DNA of 64,000 bases, taken from contig NZ_JARHUJ010000001.1 of the NCBI RefSeq assembly GCF_029223285.1, forward strand, positions 1,054,001 through 1,118,000. The letters run 5' to 3'. A program made the position numbers and the translations under genes. The notes under the pieces are model-generated. The model made no database searches and had not been told where the DNA came from. It worked only from the letters and a program-made list of their open reading frames with translations. The DNA is from Paraflavitalea sp. CAU 1676. Its GTDB lineage: Bacteria; Bacteroidota; Bacteroidia; Chitinophagales; Chitinophagaceae. Positions within the stretch are counted from its first letter, which is position 1. Every line of letters starts with the position of its first letter. This document shows positions 60,300-64,000 of the stretch, in pieces.

Positions 60300-62417
60300 T
60301 TAGCTAACGCCCGAGCCTTCGTCGACTTTGTTGTTGGGATTGACGAAATGCAGTTTGCCGGCTTTGTCTTCTGCCATCAGGATCATGCCATTGCTTTCAA
60401 TACCTTTCATTTTGCGCGGCGCCAGGTTGGTCACTACCACTACCTGCTGACCGATGATCTCTTCGGGCTTGAAGTGCAGGGCGATGCCTGATACGATGGT
60501 GCGCTTTTCAAAACCGAGGTCTACTTCGAGCTTCAGCAGCTTATCGGCCTTGGCTACCTTTTCTGCTGTGAGGATGGTACCCACCTTCAAATCGATCTTT
60601 GCGAAATCATCATAAACGATCTCGGCCTTAACCGGAGATGCAGGTGCTTCCTCCGTGGAGGCGGGTGCTTCTTTCGCATCCTTGCCGGCGCTGTTAGCGG
60701 CATTGGCTGGTTTCACCAATCCGGCTTTGAGTTTGTCGACCTGTGCCTGTATTTCGGGAGCTTCTAATTTACGGAACAGCAATTGCGGTTCGCGCAGGCT
60801 ATAGCCTACACTGAGCAACTTTGCCTTTCCGGCATTTTCCCATTCGAGCATTTTCTCTACCACCTTCAGCTTATGGATCATCTTCTTCGCCGTGAATGGC
60901 AGGAAGGGATTGATCAGGATGGCGAGGTTGGCGGTGAGCTGTAGGCACACGTGCAGGCAGTTGTCGATGCGCTTCTGGTTTGCTGGTTTTTCGGCCAGAC
61001 TTTTAGCTACGATCCAGGGCTCTTTATCCTGCATGTATTTATTGCCCTTCCGCGCCAGTTCGATCACTTCAAACAGGGCATCGCGGAACTTATATTGCTC
61101 CAGCAGGTTCTCCACTTTCGTTTTGGTGCTTTCAAAAGCAGCGATGAGGTCTTCATCAGCCTTATCGGCTATATCTGCATGGAAGGCGGGTACCTTGCCA
61201 CCGCAAAGTTTGTGCATCAGTACCAGTGCACGGTTCTCGAAGTTGCCGAAAATATCTACCAGTTCACTATTGACCCTCGTATGGAAATCTTTCCAGGTAA
61301 AGTCGTTGTCTTTGGTTTCCGGAGCGTTGGCGCAAAGTACATAGCGCAGCAGGTCCTGCTGATCGGGAAAATCCTTCATGTATTCATCTACCCACACGGC
61401 CCAGTTGCGGCTGGTGGATACCTTATCTCCCTCAAGGTTCAGGAACTCGTTGGCCGGCACGTTCTCGGGCAATACGAAATTGCCATGCGCCTTCAACATC
61501 GCAGGGAAAATGATGCAATGGAACACGATATTGTCCTTGCCAATGAAATGCACCAGCTTGGTATCGTTCTGTTGCCAATAATCGCCCCACTGTTCAGTAA
61601 GCTCTTTGGTGGCACTGATGTAGCCGATGGGTGCATCGAACCAAACGTACAGCACTTTCCCTTCTGTATTGGGCAGGGGCACTTTTACGCCCCAGCTGCT
61701 GTCGCGCGTCATGGCGCGGGGTTGCAGTCCGTTATCGAGCCAGCTTTTGCATTGGCCGTATACGTTATTCTTCCAGTCTTTGTGGCCTTCCAGCAACCAT
61801 TCTTTGAGCCAGGGCTCGTAGTTCTGCAGCGGCAGGTACCAGTGTTTGGTTTTCCTTTTTACGGGCACGGCATCGCTGAGTGTACTGCGTGGGTTGATCA
61901 GTTGCTCGGGGCTCAGGGAGGAGCCACACCTTTCGCATTGGTCACCGTAGGCGTTTTCGTTGCCGCAAACCGGGCAGGTACCAACGATGTAGCGGTCGGC
62001 CAGGAAGGCGTTAGCCTTTTCATCGTAGTACTGTTCCGATTCTTTTTCCTCGAATAGCCCATCATCGTACAGCTTCTTGAAGAATGCGGCCGCTGTTTCG
62101 TGGTGGATCTTGTTGGAGGTACGGGAATAGATATCGAAGGAGATGCCCATTTGTTCGAAGGTATCTCCCATCAGTTTATGGTATTTATCTACTACAGCTT
62201 GCGGTGTAGTGCCTTCGCGCATGGCGCGGATCTGGATAGGCACTCCATGTTCATCACTGCCACAGATAAATTTGATGTCTTTTTTGCGGGCACGCTGAAA
62301 GCGTACATAAATGTCGGCCGGAAGGTAACAACCTGCCAGGTGCCCGATATGAATGGGCCCATTGGCGTAAGGAAGTGCGGCGGTTACCAGGTATCTCTTA
62401 AAGTCTGTCATTGTCAA
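60300..62417 (-). CDS. metG: Methionyl-tRNA synthetase
   Basis: Charges tRNA-Met with methionine. 705 residues: HIGH motif at 23-26 ([14 protein letters not shown]), zinc knuckle [18 protein letters not shown] (about 149-166), KMSKS region in the form [12 protein letters not shown], anticodon-binding helices, an Ala/Lys linker ([18 protein letters not shown]) and a C-terminal Trbp111-type tRNA-binding domain ([14 protein letters not shown] to the end). Single-subunit form with fused C-domain. A -7-like TATTTTTG lies upstream. Confidence 0.96.
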   Translation of the reverse strand: MTMTDFKRYLVTAALPYANGPIHIGHLAGCYLPADIYVRFQRARKKDIKFICGSDEHGVPIQIRAMREGTTPQAVVDKYHKLMGDTFEQMGISFDIYSRTSNKIHHETAAAFFKKLYDDGLFEEKESEQYYDEKANAFLADRYIVGTCPVCGNENAYGDQCERCGSSLSPEQLINPRSTLSDAVPVKRKTKHWYLPLQNYEPWLKEWLLEGHKDWKNNVYGQCKSWLDNGLQPRAMTRDSSWGVKVPLPNTEGKVLYVWFDAPIGYISATKELTEQWGDYWQQNDTKLVHFIGKDNIVFHCIIFPAMLKAHGNFVLPENVPANEFLNLEGDKVSTSRNWAVWVDEYMKDFPDQQDLLRYVLCANAPETKDNDFTWKDFHTRVNSELVDIFGNFENRALVLMHKLCGGKVPAFHADIADKADEDLIAAFESTKTKVENLLEQYKFRDALFEVIELARKGNKYMQDKEPWIVAKSLAEKPANQKRIDNCLHVCLQLTANLAILINPFLPFTAKKMIHKLKVVEKMLEWENAGKAKLLSVGYSLREPQLLFRKLEAPEIQAQVDKLKAGLVKPANAANSAGKDAKEAPASTEEAPASPVKAEIVYDDFAKIDLKVGTILTAEKVAKADKLLKLEVDLGFEKRTIVSGIALHFKPEEIIGQQVVVVTNLAPRKMKGIESNGMILMAEDKAGKLHFVNPNNKVDEGSGVS

Positions 62418-62484
62418 ATCGTCTTTTACTGCTTAATTACGGGCATGTCAGCCGCTGGCTGTCGTTGATTGCCGCAAATGTCTG

Positions 62485-62492
62485 CAAAAATA
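62485..62492 (-). promoter_or_regulatory. Possible -7 box of metG
   Basis: On the minus strand TATTTTTG matches TAnnTTTG about 70 bases before the metG ATG. The -33 region has only TTTC, so the promoter is uncertain. Confidence 0.4.
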
Positions 62493-62517
62493 GCTATTTG
62501 ACGGAGAACCCGGAAAT

Positions 62518-62539
62518 GGGGCTGCCGGATGGCAGCCCC
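62518..62539. terminator. Hairpin after the unknown gene at the window end
   Basis: GGGGCTGCC, loop GGAT, GGCAGCCCC: perfect 9-bp stem, 35 bases past the stop at 62574. The T-rich side (TGTTTGTTTTTT) is on the plus strand; the minus side has only ATTT, so efficiency for the minus-strand gene is uncertain. Confidence 0.55.
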
Positions 62540-62573
62540 TGTTTGTTTTTTGCTATAGGAAGGCGGTGATGCG

Positions 62574-64000
62574 TTAGGGAAGCACCTTGGCCAGGTCTTG
62601 CAGGTTTTGTCTGAATTGGTCGGGCGATGTTTCTCTAAAGGCCAGCTGTCCGATCGCTTCACGTCCGGTGTTGAGCTCCTGCACGCAGGCCATCACTTTT
62701 CCGTTTTTGATGCCAATGCATACAACTTTCACCGGCTCATCTTTGGGCACGCGGCCAAATTCTATCTTGTTACCATCATAAGCGCCCCTTAAGATGGATT
62801 TGTAACGGGTGAATACCAGGTGTGAGACCATTGTGCCGGGTTCAAATCCTTCACCCGCTTTAAAGGTGAACAGGATTTTCGGGCCTTCTACATTGTTGAA
62901 CTTATCGCAATTGTACCAGCCGAGCCCGGTGATGGGGAAGCTGTATTTGTTCATGAGCTCGCGGCGCTGGTTCTGTCGTTCATCTTCCTGGCGCAGTTGT
63001 GTCAACACTTGCAGACTGTCTTCGGTGGTAAGCAGTTTTTTACGCAATGCCTGCCGGAAGGTCATGTATACTGAGTCGCCGGCGATCGAGGCAACATCTT
63101 CTCTCGAATTGTAATTGGCGACGGGCGCTACCAGTACCCGCCTGATCTTTATTTTGTCGTAATAGTAATTGGAGTGCGCCCTGATCTTTTCTTTCATCTC
63201 CTGATCGGAGTATTTACAATTTTTAGAAACATAGAACCAGGCCTTTATTTTATTGGAGTGACGCACCAGATAAGGATCTCCGAAAGGATTGAATACCCTG
63301 ATCTGCCGGTTGAGCAGGTCATCAAATCCTGGCCTTTGCCCCATGGCTACCCAATCGATTTCTCCATTTTCATCGGCTTCTTTCTTCAGAAACCGGATGG
63401 TGTCGATCATGCGGTTGTCCATGAATTTTGCCTGGAAGGCATTTTTGATACTGCTGCGGGTGCCTTTGAACAGCTGCATATCGGGATCAACTGTAGGAGT
63501 AGGCATTTGCAGGTTGATCTGTTTGCCGGGCGCAATGTTCACTTTTTCGCCATTTACCTGTGCTTCGACATATACCATACCACCGGAGATCAATTGTTGG
63601 TCGCCGGCTGTGGTGGAGAGTTTGGCCGCGATCATATCGTCGTACGAATAGTATTCTTTAAGTACAATGGTCACTATTTCATTCCTGATCTCGCCTTTCC
63701 GGTTGGCAAAGGCGTTGGCGGGGATGATAAGCCGGGTACCCTGCTGACCAGTGATGGTGGCTTCCTGGCTTACGTGGTAGTTATAGCGTTGTGCCGGCTT
63801 ATCGATTTGTTTGTAAAACTGATTCAGTTTCTCCCTTGCCTGCGCGGGGGTGAGCTTGATCACTTCGGTAAGTTCGGTTCCTGAGCTGGCGGTGGGGCCC
63901 GACCCTGTACCGAGGTTTAGCTTTACTACAGGTGAATTATTTTGTGCATCGACAGGCTTTTCGCTACCTGCGACATAGCTGTTTTGCCCGGTCGATGGCT
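62574..64000 (-). CDS. Unknown protein, 3' part; probably envelope-associated
   Basis: The frame stays open to the window edge, so the start lies outside; a GTG at 63863 is internal. About 475 residues are visible. The upstream part is Ser/Thr/Gly-rich (LNLGTGSGPTASSGTE). Then comes ATITGQQGTRLIIPANAF with KGEIRNEIVTIVLKEYYSYDDM, a beta-rich pattern I associate with Bacteroidota secreted hypothetical proteins, followed by mixed domains with conserved-looking PITGLGWYNCDKF. No catalytic motif is recognised. Confidence 0.6.
   Translation of the reverse strand, partial: PSTGQNSYVAGSEKPVDAQNNSPVVKLNLGTGSGPTASSGTELTEVIKLTPAQAREKLNQFYKQIDKPAQRYNYHVSQEATITGQQGTRLIIPANAFANRKGEIRNEIVTIVLKEYYSYDDMIAAKLSTTAGDQQLISGGMVYVEAQVNGEKVNIAPGKQINLQMPTPTVDPDMQLFKGTRSSIKNAFQAKFMDNRMIDTIRFLKKEADENGEIDWVAMGQRPGFDDLLNRQIRVFNPFGDPYLVRHSNKIKAWFYVSKNCKYSDQEMKEKIRAHSNYYYDKIKIRRVLVAPVANYNSREDVASIAGDSVYMTFRQALRKKLLTTEDSLQVLTQLRQEDERQNQRRELMNKYSFPITGLGWYNCDKFNNVEGPKILFTFKAGEGFEPGTMVSHLVFTRYKSILRGAYDGNKIEFGRVPKDEPVKVVCIGIKNGKVMACVQELNTGREAIGQLAFRETSPDQFRQNLQDLAKVLP

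Noticed and set aside
60951-62057. 368-residue plus-strand frame
   Set aside because: Antisense to metG, which is complete.
62839-62849. GGTTCAAATCC, like a tRNA T-arm
   Set aside because: It is inside a coding frame and has no acceptor stem or anticodon arm upstream on either strand.

Overview
This window looks like chromosomal DNA of a Bacteroidota member, most probably of the Chitinophagaceae (Chitinophaga/Niastella type). The evidence is type IX secretion (T9SS) type A and type B sorting domains, a PorP/SprF-family protein, a DUF4136 lipoprotein, several TAnnTTTG -7 promoter boxes, scarce Shine-Dalgarno sequences, and a Bacteroidota-style division cluster without murF or ddl. No rRNA, tRNA, CRISPR array, transposase or prophage was seen. 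The family assignment is inference from gene content.

Layout. 1-5.9 kb: end of an unknown acidic protein, a beta-propeller phytase, a NUMOD4/HNH-like protein, a secreted VOC protein, a 59-residue membrane protein, an aldo/keto reductase and an exported amidohydrolase. 5.9-14.6 kb (minus strand): two paralogous ~1,220-residue PKD proteins with type B sorting domains, on either side of a PorP/SprF gene. 14.7-19.0 kb (minus): recG, a secreted Trp/Tyr-rich protein with a Pro-rich heptad tail, and a small protein of a Bacteroidota family. 19.0-19.5 kb is a repeat-rich spacer. 19.5-26.2 kb: a gene set resembling the polyprenyl-phosphoryl-arabinose pathway of mycobacteria (UbiA-type phosphoribosyltransferase, DprE1-like oxidase, DprE2-like reductase, HAD phosphatase), bordered by two polytopic membrane proteins of glycosyltransferase C type. 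26.3-35.2 kb: a secreted esterase with type A sorting domain, an MFS transporter, a DUF4136 lipoprotein and outer-membrane protein pair, YqgE, an orphan histidine kinase, queA and a DUF3052 gene.

35.5-53.1 kb is the division and cell wall (dcw) cluster: mraZ, rsmH, ftsL-like, ftsI, murE, mraY, murD, ftsW, murG, murC, ftsQ, ftsA, ftsZ. Three 10-bp-spaced MraZ-like boxes precede mraZ, and a strong terminator follows ftsZ. Several spacers inside the cluster are long and contain inverted repeats just ahead of the next start codon. 53.2-64 kb holds ordinary accessory and housekeeping genes: a TIGR01777 epimerase, an ABC exporter pair, a metzincin-like protease, a FadB/FadN-type fusion enzyme, a 3-hydroxyisobutyrate dehydrogenase-like protein, metG, and the 3' part of an unknown protein.

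The most interesting part is the arabinose-type cluster at 19.5-26.2 kb. It suggests that this Gram-negative organism makes a lipid-linked pentofuranose donor for an unknown glycan. The structured spacers of the dcw cluster are the second signal worth testing. All functions are read from the translated sequences by eye; no database search was run.
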